Below, in pieces: positions 23,101 through 34,679 of a stretch of 64,000 nucleotides of DNA; position 1 is the first letter of the stretch, and each line of letters opens with the position of its first letter. Under the pieces are notes generated by a model. It saw only the letters and a list, made by a program, of their open reading frames with translations. It was not told where the DNA came from and did not search any database. The position numbers and the translations under genes were made by a program. Source of the DNA: Carposina sasakii (taxonomy: Eukaryota; Arthropoda; Insecta; Lepidoptera; Carposinidae); assembly GCA_014607495.2 (NCBI GenBank), contig CP053155.1:7998001-8062000 (forward strand), read 5' to 3'.

Positions 23101-24584
23101 AAAACTAACATAAACACTAGACACTATAAATTGCGCACGATCAAGAAATTTAAAAAAAAAATTCAAATTTTTTTTTTTTTTCCCAGCATTTTTTTTTGCA
23201 TAAACTTACTTTATTTCATGTATAGAGTACGTACCCTTCGTTAAAGGTGGCCACAAAAAAACATCCTGTATGTTAAGTGGGACCTGTCACAATATATTCT
23301 TGAAAACTGCATCGAAATTGGTTCAGCCGTTTCTGATTAGCGTGACAAACGCACAGACAAACAGACAAACCGACAAACAGACAAAAATTCCAAAAATCAT
23401 CGTTTTGGGTTCTATTGCGTTGATAAAGGTCTCCTATAATATTTTTTCTCATATATCTTCCATGTACAGACAGCTATCCAGAAAATTTGAGACTCGAAAT
23501 CACATGTTTATTTTTCAAGATTGTATGAAAATTCCTGAGATATTTAAAAATTCTCCATACTATCGGGAAAAATAAACATGTGATTTCAAGTCTCAAATTT
23601 TGTGGATAGGTTCTCTACAGTGGGCTATTTACGTAGCTTTTCGCTTCACATACCCTTTTTGTTACACCTGTATACAGCCGTATCTATGTCTAGTTATTAA
23701 TGAAGTATGCATAAATTGCTTTCAGAACCTAAAGGAGTACAACCTGACGGATGACTGGCATGTCACCTCGTACAGCGACGACGACTACGGCGTCACATTC
23801 ATCGCCAGCTTTGAACATACCAGGTCTGAAAACTATGAATGCTCTTTGATATAATTCTACATCAAACGGCTGCATTCCCAAAATGGGATAGCTAGTACTT
23901 TAGGATGATGAAGGATACCTTTCGATTAGTATATCGGGGTCATGTAAAAATCAGTGACTAGTTGCTGGCTGTTTCTATCACAATAAAGTTGGTCTAGATG
24001 CGGTGGTGCATTAGTTCGATGATCAATTGAAATCGAAAATGGAACTAGTGGGAATAAAGGTATGAAAAAAGGAATTAAAACGTATCTAGTAGGTAGTTAA
24101 GAGTGCTATTATACTATGTAACATGTGTTACTTTAAATATTTCGTGAATGAACTTCGAATTTTTAGGAGTACAAATCCTTTGAAGTTGTGGTAAGTATTA
24201 CCTTATACTGCATTGTAGAACTGGTAGCAATTTTAATACAAACAAACTTTAACCTGTTACAGATACCCATTCTACGGAGTGCAATTCCATCCCGAAAAGA
24301 GCTCGTTCGAATGGAAGCTGTCGAAAGGATACCCTCACTCCAGGAAAGCGGTGAAAGCTAACCGCTACTTCATGGATTTCTTCGTGAAGGAGTGCCAACG
24401 AAGTCAGCACAGCTTCGCCAGTGCCAGCGAGGAGAACCAGTATCTGATATATAACTATGAGCCTCATTTCACCGGCGTGCTGGGCAGTGCCTATCACCAG
24501 TGCTATCTCTTCGAGCCTAGAGGCACCTCGGCCAATACAATGATGAACTATTTAAACAGCGAGCCTGAACAGACTATAATTTAA
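20111..24584 (+). CDS. GGH: Gamma-glutamyl hydrolase (folate gamma-glutamyl hydrolase), six coding exons
   Basis: This peptidase trims the polyglutamate tail of folates in lysosomes or after secretion. Coding exons are 20111-20340, 20814-20864, 22181-22413, 22550-22656, 23726-23823 and 24263-24584 (1041 nt, 346 residues), all with GT-AG introns and in-frame joins. The start [17 protein letters not shown] gives a signal peptide. An earlier in-frame ATG at 20069 would put residues before it and is not preferred. The class I glutamine-amidotransferase-like fold shows [10 protein letters not shown], the nucleophile C137 in FGTCLGFE (codon 22308) and the catalytic H249 in QFHPEK (codon 24288). PIIGVLAQE opens the mature enzyme. 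An AATAAA follows the stop. Introns 2 and 4 carry MITEs and SINE-like repeats. No exon is damaged. Confidence 0.95.
21666..22054. mobile_element. MITE D (389 bp) in GGH intron 2
   Basis: Ends CTGGGTGTAAAAAGACAAC and its complement TTGTCTTTTTACACCCTG, with TA outside (21664-21665 and 22055-22056). Its core resembles MITE C (CATCACGATCATTTTTTT, GTCCAAAGTT) although its ends differ. Confidence 0.8.
22788..23471 (+). repeat. GTGGACGCCCGCGAC-type repeat, split by MITE C, in GGH intron 4
   Basis: Collinear with 19106-19400. The break is at TA within GCCTATATGTTAAG, giving TA on both sides of the inserted MITE. The right end stops at CATGTACAGACAGC, where a truncated MITE A follows. Confidence 0.8.
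22887..23268 (-). mobile_element. MITE C, complete copy in reverse orientation
   Basis: 382 bp, with TA at 22885-22886 and 23269-23270. It starts CAGGATGATTTTTGGTCGTC and ends CCACAAAAAAACATCCTG, the complement of the copies at 43729 and 52836. Confidence 0.88.
23473..23672. mobile_element. Foldback MITE A, 5'-truncated copy in GGH intron 4
   Basis: Matches 4060-4257 of the full copy, including both inner arms and the terminal TTTTTGTTACACCTG, but lacks the first 60 or so bases. A short frame over it is not a gene. Confidence 0.8.
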
Positions 24585-24599
24585 ATATAAAAAAAATAA

Positions 24600-27500
24600 A
24601 ATTTAAGAATTTATTCTATGTAGGTATAGCATTGGATTTTATTTTTTTGCTACCGCTGTTTAGTTTACATACCCTTCTGTGAGGACTAATGATAACAATA
24701 TAGACGTAAAAAGTTATTTACTATGGCCTCCATGATAAATCTAACATTTACCTACATTTACAGCTGCTATGGGTTTAACTTCAGTCAAATTACAAACGGT
24801 CACAGAAAATACTATAGCATGTTCCGTGCAGATGACTAATTTACCTAACATAAAATGCTTTGTCGTCGACGACGGAGGCATAGCCTAAATAAACCACTCA
24901 TCTTAGAGAGCCGAGACTTCGAGTATGTATTCTTTGTATGACGTAGGAATCGTGATGAGAAAGGATTTCCCTATATTTCCACGAGAATGGGAATGGTAAA
25001 GTTAATGTGGTTACGAAGTCATGGGTGTCCGCTAGTAAAACTATATTACGTTCTGTTAAGAAAATGACATACCTAATGTGAACCGTAAATACGAGTGCGA
25101 GAGTGTACATAGTAATGAATGAATCTCACAATGCGTTATACTCATAGAAAGTCAACCACAAAATTTTATATTCCAAGGTACCTACTGCAATATATTTTGC
25201 AATTTGAATCGAAATTCGAACATTTCAGCTTGATAAAAGGCCAGTTGTATATATCGACAACATAATACCTACTACAGATAACATAATATTATTATCGTCT
25301 TTTCGCATTAAAACTGTAAATTTTCTGAAGTTTGCTTTAAGTAATACACGTGAATATTAACTTTATTTCGAATATTTTTCGAAATTGTACACTTTTAATG
25401 CGAGAAGGCGTTATGAGGCACACTCGTTTTTTTCTCGGGTATGGATCTCGCCTCGTCGGACAAAACGAGGTACGATAAGTGTACACTTACCGTTATACCT
25501 AATATCTGTGAAGATAATTTCGTAAGTCTCGCTAAAGTTACGGTCTTCGTAATCAACTTACAAACTTTAAACTTATAAAGATGGAGATAATGGCCTCTGG
25601 TGGGAACCGGATGCAAAAATAACAGGAGGTAGCCATAAACAGTATTCCAATAAACCACTAACTAGCCCAATGCATTAGTCTTTTGATATTACCTACTGCA
25701 TGCTATTTCTGAGTAGTTAATTATGAATTATGTACATTGTATGTACATATATCTAAGTATTTTCTATTTATTTATACCAACTTACCTACTTTTCCAAAAG
25801 AAGGAAATATTATACATAAATAATAATAATTTAAATAGCATGCGAGGGAGGAAATTCGATTCTGATTAAAATTGTCATACTCGTACTGAGTGCTGGTTGT
25901 TTGATCAGTACGAGTAGTTTACCTACCTACTACTTCTTAGTTTAAAGTACGTTAGTCGAGCTTAACTAATGATCAATTAGCTAGCCCTTTGTTTAAACAG
26001 TTATAGTAATTATAGGATACCTAACTGCGTAGCTATCACAGAGTTCGAATCGTGAAGTTTTAAGCGATTTGCGAGAGCATGTGTTCAGTAACATCGTAGT
26101 GGACTTGTCGGATGTTGATGGGAAAAGTTAGATTGTAAAATTATAATCACTTGTTCTACGCTTCGGCTAGCTACATTGGAGTTTACACACGATCAGAAAG
26201 TATATAGTAAATATTCGTACATAAATTAAGATTTTTTATCAGTGCATATTTATTTACTTACTACTTAGGTACTGAAGTACATTATACAGTAAATAATTAA
26301 ATTCTCTCATTCGTCTCTTGCCATATACTTTTAAAATATAATTGGTTTTTATTTGATGATTAGGTTAGATACAATAGCCACAACGAAACAAGAGTTAAGT
26401 AAGGTAGAGTTCTCATTTTATATTAATCAAACCAGATTTTTAACGTAACATATTTTACAACAAGTAATGGCATATATGGATGGGTGTTATCGTAGTCACA
26501 GCAAAATACTATAGGTTCTTATATAAGTATTTGTTCACAGTTCTGTATGTACGTATGTGAGAAGCGGGGTCATGAACTCCCGTTTACCGTGCTAATAAGG
26601 AACCGATCCCAACGTTGTTCCCAATATCATTTACATTACCAATTTGTGAATGCTTTCTGGGGGCACTGTCACAGATCTTTTACATTTGGCTTTACTATGC
26701 TATACGTGGCTGTAGAATCTCTTCGTGACTCTGCATTTCTGGTAACTCCCCATTGTGTGAACACAGTCGTGTCTGTGTGCACGTTTCTGAAGGCACCGGC
26801 TGGTGTCAGGATGTTCCAGTTCTTGTTTGCTAGGAACTTTAGGCCCGACGAATGATTTGAGCAATTTGCAGGATGATAAAAATTGTTTTGCAACTTCGAT
26901 AGGTACCGTATTCTAAGACTTATCCGATAGATGGAGAAGTATACTTGGTGCAAAGATTGTCTTATTTACCAGTAAATGCTCTAAAGTAATAAAAAAGTAT
27001 ATTTCCGTATTGTAGAACTACCTAAGTAGGCCTACATCCAAAATGTACCTATTCGTTTATAGATGATTATTAATGTGATTTTCTAGATATACCTACTATG
27101 ATGGTATGTCATGTCGTGTAATCTCAAAATTTAAATTTGCTAAAACTTGATATTTTGGTCAGTTCAATTTATGACTTTTTCTTTCGGTTATGTAATTATT
27201 TCATAATATTCCATAAACATAGGACATAGGAGGTCAATGTCTTCATATACAAGTCAATCAATGTAACATTTTAGCTAAGCTTTTCATAAGGTAGACCTTT
27301 TGTATTGGTACAGGCTACAATGTATGTCGGATGATTGATGAGCTAGCTATACGCAAAAGATTGTGCCATTTAGCGGTAAATTTTTCAGACTTTGACCCTT
27401 TACAGAGATATTAAAAAACGAACTCTATGCTTAGGATGATTGCTCCTTATTTATCGAAACCGACCTTGTTAGCGCCTATCCTAACAACGATAGCTAATCT

Positions 27501-28385
27501 TAGAAGCCTCGGAAGCCTGCTATCTGACATTCGACTTTTGACAACTGTCTACTTTCAACCGGCATCAGATCAGCTTCTGTGTGTTGCACAAAATTAAATA
27601 AATTGCAATAAGTACTGTACAGGATTGTGGAACAAATATACGTGTAGACTCTAAACATCTTCTATTATGTCTGCTGAGATAGACCTTTTGGAAGTGGTTT
27701 CTTTATTTTGATTCGACATATTATATTAGACTTGGAAGATAACTAATCGATATTAAAGATATGACTTTCTATCAATTTCTCTTCGTGTTTTCATATAATT
27801 GCCAATATTCGGAATCTTCGAAGTTTCTAAAAATTATAACGTTGTTTTCACTTCCTTATACAGGTTTTATTTAACTTAGGGCTGATTTCTCCAAACGCCT
27901 GGCTGTTTTATGTCTATTATTAATAAATTTCTATAAAAAACATGTTTAGCTAATATTTGGTAGGTAAATATTATTCCCAGACTCCCAGTAGAGCTCACTT
28001 AAGGTTGTCGTTGTCACGTCAAATTCTATACGCTATCCAATATACAGGATGTAAAATATTGGCGTTAAAGTCGTAAATAACAGGAAAGACAACGTCAAGG
28101 CTGTTCAGCCAACGACCCCATGTAAGAACGTAATACAGATAATGAAAATTATTTGTTATATTATATCTGAAAGTTTGGAAACAATAGCGGAAGCTATCTT
28201 TACATAATGTGTCTGTCTTTAATAAAATATCGAACTAAAATTTAAAAAACCAGTCTGAGGTGTAGGTACTTAATATTATATTGGACAAATGAAAGATGAA
28301 TAGGGTAATAGATAGAAATGTCAGCACGTCGAAAGGCGTTATGGGAAAAAGCAAAAGTTAAAGCCATTCTCCACGTGTAGGTATT
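24600..28385. other. Intergenic, no gene seen
   Basis: AT-rich DNA after GGH. A block near 26700-26770 (TTCTGGTAACTCCCCA and nearby) loosely resembles the TGCAGTTCTGGCTAC repeats at about 30470, 44555 and 35205. No exon, RNA gene or complete element is supported. Confidence 0.4.
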
Positions 28386-28390
28386 ACACA

Positions 28391-28650
28391 GAATGTTTTT
28401 TCGTTGCCACCCTCAACGAAGGGTACGTACTCTATACATCAAATAAAGTAAGTTTATGCCAAAAAAATGCTGCGAAACAATGTAAATTTTTTTGAAAAAA
28501 AAAATTGTTTAACTACTTGATCGGGCGAAATTTATAACGTCCAGTGCTTGTGCTAGTTTTTTCATAGACAGATATTAATTATTTCTCAATGTGCATTTGT
28601 GCAGATAAACTATTATATTTACTCAACCCTAATATTTTGGAAACGTAAAG
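28391..28650 (+). mobile_element. MITE C, partial copy
   Basis: Starts GAATGTTTTTTCGTTGCCAC and is collinear with 43729-44000, then stops at CCTAATATTTTGGAAACG. The right terminal third is missing. Confidence 0.75.
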
Positions 28651-28654
28651 TACG

Positions 28655-29214
28655 TACCAGAAGTTGAAATTGTCAGTATATTTCACCTAGTTGAGATATT
28701 TTTATGAACCCTGTGTTGATGTCAGTCTTTATCGTGATTGTGTTTTGTTATCTCACATTTTCTCATAGTTTCATTTACTCAATGAAAATACAATAAATAA
28801 TGGTAGTCATGTAAAGGGACTCACGATCCCTTACAAAATATTGTGATGCGAAGTTCTGTTTGTACTGATCTTTGCAACGTGACAATAAATTAATGTACCA
28901 TTAAAATTTCCCACGAGTCAGTATTCAATATTCCTCTGAAGTACGCAGTATTTCTAAATAAGACAACATCGTTCAGTTACTCCAATTTATAACTCGAAAA
29001 TGGAGGGGCTTATTCTCATAATCTTTATTTGACCTGATTTATGGCTCGAAAATAAATACGAAAACATTGGAAAAATTCCATTATTATTGATTAACTCGGA
29101 GTCGAAGTGAAAGTACAACTGGAATGGTGATTGATAAAACAGATAATTGATAACCTCTCTTTTTTTGAAGACATTTAAAAATACTAAAAGTAAATAGGTA
29201 GGTATATAATTATG
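28655..29214. other. Spacer, no gene seen
   Basis: AT-rich with no supported feature. Confidence 0.35.
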
Positions 29215-29416
29215 AGGTCTTTTCAAAATTAGTGATTATCTTTTGACATGGTAGGTAAAAAATAGTGAAAAAAAAATCAGCTGTTCCATACAATCTGAAA
29301 TGTATGGAACAGCTAATTTTTTTTCATTGTTTCGGAGTTGGTCCCATAGTTAAAGTTGTTTCTTTTTACCTACCTAGTTTCGTGTCAAAAGATAATCATT
29401 AATTTTGAAAAGACCT
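29215..29416. repeat. Long foldback hairpin (202 bp)
   Basis: Arms from AGGTCTTTTCAAAATTAGTG to its complement ending AGACCT, with an inner perfect stem CAGCTGTTCCATA / TATGGAACAGCTA around a short loop near 29293-29305. No other copy is in the window. Could be a MITE or a hairpin-RNA source. Confidence 0.7.
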
Positions 29417-29694
29417 TACATTATACAAAAGACCTTAAATATAATCAGAGCTTACCACAAACTTGTGGGATTGGACTTAAGAAATTTCTAAAGAAGAAGA
29501 ATTTAAAAAAGTCCCGTTCAACATCAGTTATATTTATTGATTCACATACTCGTACATACGTGTACTACATCAATGCACAAACCATAACGTCGAGGATACG
29601 AGGAGTGACCGTCCCATATATATATAAATATCTGTTCTTATGTACCTATAGTTATTTAGTTGAGAGTACGGAGAAGGAAATAGGCTACATTATG

Positions 29695-29725
29695 TAGCCC
29701 ACACGAAGCCGCGGGCAACGGCTAG
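29695..29725 (+). repeat. Interspersed-repeat end (CTAGT terminus)
   Basis: ACGAAGCCGCGGGCAACGG followed by CTAGT is a terminus often seen in lepidopteran Helitron- or SINE-like repeats. The 5' extent is not clear. Confidence 0.45.
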
Positions 29726-29954
29726 TATAAAATAAAGGTTCATAGGATTTGTGGTCTATTGGAGAGGCTGTCACAATGTCACCCCGGGACCCTGATCAAT
29801 GGATGTCAATGACCACGCTGCCCCTTCTTCAACAAAACACCAGATCTAAGTATCAATACTTGATTATTGATATAGGCTCAGTAGGTAAAGCTCTTAAATT
29901 GCAAATCGAAAAGTAATTGCGAATACTCAATACTAATACAATTAATTTTATTCT

Positions 29955-30167
29955 AGACTGACGGCCGCCCACGGCTTCGTCCGTGTGAGAGCGCATTACT
30001 CCCGTGCGAAACCGGGCGGGTCCCTAGTTATACTCGTACATTATAAACCTTCCTCGTAAATCACTCTATCTATTAAAAAGCCGCATCAAAATCCGTTTTC
30101 TAGTTTGAAAGATCTACGCATACATAGGGACGGACAGACAGCGGCAAGCGACTTTGTTTTATAATAT
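29955..30167 (-). repeat. Interspersed repeat fragment
   Basis: CGGCCGCCCACGGCTTCGTC end, then AGCCGCATCAAAATCCGTTT and GACGGACAGACAGCGGCAAG. The second part matches the complement of 63556-63640. Confidence 0.6.
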
Positions 30168-30168
30168 G

Positions 30169-30298
30169 TCATCATCATCATCATCATCAGCCTATTGCAG
30201 TCCACTGCTGGACGTAGGTCTCCCCCGGGGCACGCCACAAGACTGCCATGGGGGGTATTTGCCCATAGTCACCACGCAGGGCAGGCGGGTTGGAGACC
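30169..30298 (-). repeat. RTE/SINE 3'-tail repeat with (ATC)n tail
   Basis: ATCATCATC tract followed by CAGCCTATTGCAGTCCACTG, GGGGCACGCCACAAGACTGC and GGCAGGCGGGTTGG. In complement this is the 3' end and GATGAT tail of the repeat seen at 45310-45466. Confidence 0.75.
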
Positions 30299-30521
30299 AC
30301 AGTTTGTATTTTATAATATGTAGTGAAGTATAAATGGACGACCGTCTTTTTATTTTATATTAACTGAAAAGTAAAGATATTTTCATGGTGTCACTGTTTT
30401 CATTACGTTTTCTTTACATTTGACCCCACTCTGTTAAACGTGGTTCTTGTAGGATCTTCTTCGCGATACTGCAGTTCTGGCTACGCCATTTTTGGGAACA
30501 CAGCCATAATATTTACTATAC

Positions 30522-30727
30522 AGGGTGTAACACAAGGGGTATGTTAAGCGAAAAGCTATGTAACCAGCTCACTACAGAGAACCTATTCACAAAATTTGAG
30601 ACTCAAAATCATCCCACCCGGGTGAGGAACTTTTTCCATTTCTTTATTAATAATTTTCAAAATCATATGTTTATTTTTCAAGATTGTATGAACATTTCTG
30701 AGTTGTTTAGGAATTCCACCCTGTATA
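30522..30727. mobile_element. Foldback MITE A, left-half copy with tRNA-SINE tail inserted
   Basis: Begins CAGGGTGTAACACAAGGGGT and ends CCACCCTG at TA. In the middle, about 30609-30659, is a piece with CCCACCCGGGTGAGGAAC and TTTCTTTATTAATAATTTT. This is the 3' part of the tRNA-derived repeat at 41925-42020, followed by a repeated AAAATCA. Confidence 0.75.
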
Positions 30728-30739
30728 TGTATTTATACA

Positions 30740-31050
30740 TAACTAGCTGACCCAGCAAACGTTGTTTTGCCATGTAAAAGGGGTTGATCCTAGAGGGGTG
30801 AAAATTCATGGTTGTATGTATTTTTGTATGCTGTATCATAAAAAAATAAAAACAAAAAATTTTGTCAAAAAAATAAAATAAAAAATTTAGGGGTGGACCA
30901 CCCTTAACATTTAGGGGGATGAAAAATAGATGTTGTCCGATTCTCCACCCTAACCGATATGCATGCTAAGATTTACGAAAATCGGTAGAGCCGTTTCGTA
31001 GGAGTTTAACTTCTAACACCGTGACACGAGAATTTTATATATTAGATTTA
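30740..31050 (+). repeat. Interspersed repeat beginning TAGCTGACCCAGCAAACG
   Basis: Contains GTTGTTTTGCCATG, GGGGTGGACCACCCTTAAC and TCGGTAGAGCCGTTTCGTAG. Resembles other lepidopteran non-coding interspersed repeats; no coding content. Confidence 0.6.
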
Positions 31051-32329
31051 CTTTTTATTTTTACTAATATTATGAATGTTCTGAAAAATCTAGACATTGC
31101 CACCCGTTTTGTTCACACTAGACTAACAGCTATTTTGATCTTCATGCAAAAATATTTGGTACTGTTGTACCTACCTACTTTCAGAATATGGGAAAGTGTG
31201 AAAATAGGTTTATTATTCTCTGTGATAGCCGTGGGAAGCTAAACCCATAAATCCTGACACGATTGTGGGAATACTCCTCAAAATATAGGTCAAACGCACA
31301 ACAAGCTAGTATACTTAGTTTTTAAAAATCCTCCGACATAGGCGCTAGTGTCTTTGTAACAGTATAACTGTTTCTTTTAGTTCATATAGTGTCTAGAAAA
31401 TCCGTGGTATTTCTTTGTTAAAACAGATTATAGTAGGCGTGAAAATGTTCACTGTTATCGACTCGACAACGGATTTTCAGCTTAATAGTAGCTAACCCTC
31501 CTAAGGCAGATAAAAGACGACACATAAATCTTTAGATTCTATAGAAAAATGGGAAAAAAGATGGGGAGATTTAGAGCGACACGAAATATTACCTTGTTAT
31601 GTTAAGGAAGTAGAATCACTGAACTTAAAGCTATCGAGAATATTAAAGCTTATGATCAAAGTAATATCCAAAAGATCACCTACCTAACCTACCCATCCTA
31701 TCTATAAATAGTGGCAGGTGAGGGTGTGCAAGCATATGGTCATATTTATTTGTTAAAATTTATTTGCTGTTAAATTTGTATGGGAAATCTGTTGGCGATG
31801 TTTACCAAAGTGATGCCATATTTATTACAACATTTTAAGCTGAACGTTAATGGGACGGCTCAAGAGACAGCCGGAGCGATGACCGTCATTTTAGTGGACT
31901 ACTCGAGCGAGGCTTATTAGTGGTAAGTAGTTATACGTGCTTCCCCAAATGCTAAACAGAAAAGAATGACCTACAGACACCGTTACGAACTAATAAAGGC
32001 AGAGTGGTAAAACGTTCGTGATGCGGCGATCTTTTTATAGACCGACAATAGGAAAAGGTATTTCTTGGGAAAAGGGAAGAATAGGAAAGGTACCGTTTTT
32101 GGTACGGCCGCTATTATGACGGCTACGCGAAAAATATGGTAACGTGTGCACAATCCTATATAGGAAAAAGTGGATAAGTGGAAAGCTGTATTTATTTATT
32201 GTTATACAATACCTTTTCCTATTGTAAGGAGTCGTCGAACCCATAAATTACAATGTCCGTGCGATAAGGTTATTTCCCGTCTGTATTTGCATAAGCTATA
32301 GAGAAAATGATTAAGTGTTAGGACTAGAG
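31051..32329. other. Intergenic, no gene seen
   Basis: Includes a pair of AATAGGAAAAGGTA-like blocks near 32048 and 32210 (inverted). No gene supported. Confidence 0.35.
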
Positions 32330-32420
32330 TTGCCACGAATAGTGATTTGGCCGAATACCGAATATTCTGCAACGCAGTCGGCCGAAGCGCCGAATATTCG
32401 GCTGCCGAAAATTGTATATG
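32330..32420. repeat. CCGAATATTCGG-rich repeat end, hAT-like
   Basis: GAGTTGCCACGAATAG followed by repeated GGCCGAAT, CGAATATTC and GAATATTCGGC palindromes, a style seen at ends of some insect hAT elements. The partner end was not found. Confidence 0.35.
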
Positions 32421-33116
32421 CATTAAAATCGATACATTAAAAGTTGTGACAAAAATAGATATAATTTTAATCAGTCTTCAATTTTAATCTTTATAACATC
32501 TACATGTGGATAGATAGTTATATAAATAGAGTATATTTACGTATAATAACTATTTACAAATAAGTGTTGAGCCAGGAGGATATTTTATGTACCTATATAC
32601 ATTAAATCTATGTGGCCCGCAATTTACGTGATCGTAGATATACATATACAATATTATAGCATAATTATTATATGTTATTCTGGTGTATAATCCTTCATAC
32701 TCGTACTCGTATATACATCTGCCAAGTTTCATCAAATTCGATTCTGAAGTTTTTGCATGAAACAGTCACATCGCACACCAGTAGGAAGTGAAATACGTAG
32801 TGGGTAGCTGATTATTGTTATTTATATTTGGAGACACGAACTCTGAACTTTGAGTACCATTCTCGATCATAGATAGAGACCGCACAAGAGCCAGATAATC
32901 TCCGGGGAGCGTGAGGATACTCCACTTTCTGAGCGGGTATTGACCACAGGTCATTGGTTTGAGGAAAGAACATCGTATGACAGCTGTTTTACATTTACAA
33001 CCGGAAAATGCTCTCCTTCCTAATATTGAACGTGGAATAGAGAGGTCATTATTACTGTATTTTGCTAAATTGTTTGTTTGTTACCTCTTTACGCTTTATT
33101 TACTCAACTTATATAC

Positions 33117-33320
33117 ACTAGCGGACCCGACAGACGTTGTCCTGTCCCACGCCTTAAAAGCAAACTTTCTGAAATAAGCTGTAACAGTATGTACCGTAAT
33201 AAAAACATTGTCTAATTGACCGAATTGTGAATCTAAACCATTTTCGAACCCACTTGAAAATCATCAAAATCGGTTTTAGAAGAACTTCAATTACAGACAC
33301 ACGAACAGAAGATTTAATTA
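33117..33320 (+). repeat. Interspersed repeat, TAGCGGACCCGACAGACG type
   Basis: Starts CTAGCGGACCCGACAGACGT, later GAAAATCATCAAAATCGGTT and CAGACACACGAACAGA. Same general family style as 30740-31050. It abuts the LINE tail on the right. Confidence 0.55.
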
Positions 33321-33321
33321 A

Positions 33322-34670
33322 TTCATCATCATTCATCATTTACAGCCCTGAGAAATCCACTGTTGGACATAGGCCTCCCCCACTCCGACCGGTCGGAAGC
33401 AGTCTGCATCCAACCGACGCCCGCGACCTTGGCCAGGTCGTCCGTCCACCTCGCGGGTGGCCTTCCCACGCTGCGTTTGCCGATACGTGGTTTCCACTCT
33501 AGAACTTTCCGACTCCATCAACCATCAGTTCTTCGAGCTATGTGCCCTGCCCATTACCACTTCAGGTTGCTAGACCGTTGAGCCATGTCGGTGATCTTTG
33601 TACGTCTGCGGATCTCCTCATTTCTTATTCGATCACGCAGAGATCCGAGCATAGCTCTCTCCATCGCTCGCTGTGCGATCCTGAGCTTCTTTATGAGGCA
33701 CATAGTTAGAGACCACGTCTCGGCACCGTAGGTCATCACCGGCAGCACGCACTGGTTGAACACCTTCGTCTTTAAGGACTGGGGTATCTTGGACACAAAT
33801 AAGCTTCGTAGTTTCCCGAACGCTGCCCAGCCGAGTTGAATCCGCCGATTTATCTCCTTCTCAAAGTTGGACTTACCTAGTTTGACCGTCTGTCCCAGGT
33901 AAACATACTCGTAAACAACTTCGAGCATCGAGCTCCCAACCAGTACAGGAGTGGGCGGCACATGAACGTTCGACATGATCTTCGTCTTGTCCATGTTCAT
34001 CTTCAGGCCCACTTGTTGGGAGACTCAATTTTGAGGCCATCGAGCATTGTGCTTAGATCCTTCAGCGATTCTGCCATGACCAAAATGTCGTCTGCGAACC
34101 AAAGGTGAGTGATGTATTCGCCATTCGTGATTAATGAAGAGCTTCGGAGAAATAACATCTCCTTGTCTCACTCCCCTCCGCAATGAAATCGGCTCAGTGC
34201 TCCGCTCCTGTTCTCGTACCGACATGGTGGCATTGCTGTGTAAACACTTCAGCACTTCAATATATCGATGGTTAATATGGCACCGCTGGAGAGACTGCAG
34301 CACTGCCCATGTCTCGATCGAATCAAAGGCCTTCTCATAGTCCACGAACGCTAGGCATAGGGGCCGATTATACTCTTCCGTTTTTTGTATAATCTGCCGT
34401 AGCATGTGGATATGGTCTATAGTACTAAACCCTTTTCGGAAACCGGCTTGTTCGGGAGGTTGGAAGTCATCAAACATGCGAGCAAGACGATTCGCGATTA
34501 CCCTTGAAAACAACTTGTAGACATGGTTCAGAAGCGAGATGGGTCTATAGTTCTTCAGCAAGGCTTTATCGGCTTTTTTAAAGAACATCACCACCACACT
34601 TCTGCTCCATGCTTCCGGCGTTACACCTTCGAGCAGGACGGAATTGAAGAGCCAAGAACGATAACGCCTT
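33322..34670 (-). mobile_element. RTE-type LINE, 5'-truncated
   Basis: Minus-strand reverse transcriptase remnant whose 3' end (left) finishes in a GATGAATGATGATGAATT tail, preceded by the CCTATGTCCAACAGTGGATT motif related to the SINE tails elsewhere. The 5' end fades near 34670. A target duplication could not be fixed. Confidence 0.85.
33440..34640 (-). pseudogene. RTE-type reverse transcriptase, frameshifted
   Basis: Reads right to left. Palm motifs NYRPISLL, AFVDYEKAFDS and GVRQGDVISP are in the frame at 34597-34025. The LWFADD box is at about 34091-34108 in another frame. PVMTYGAETWSLT and AQRAMERAMLG lie in 34012-33554. The GRPPARWTDDL tail near 33450 is in a third frame. At least two frameshifts separate these parts and the endonuclease is absent, so it is not functional. 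Confidence 0.9.
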
Positions 34671-34679
34671 AAGGCGCCT

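Noticed and set aside
29356..29697. A 113-residue plus-strand protein
   Set aside because: Starts in the right arm of the 29215-29416 hairpin and ends in repeat sequence; composition is that of random AT-rich DNA.
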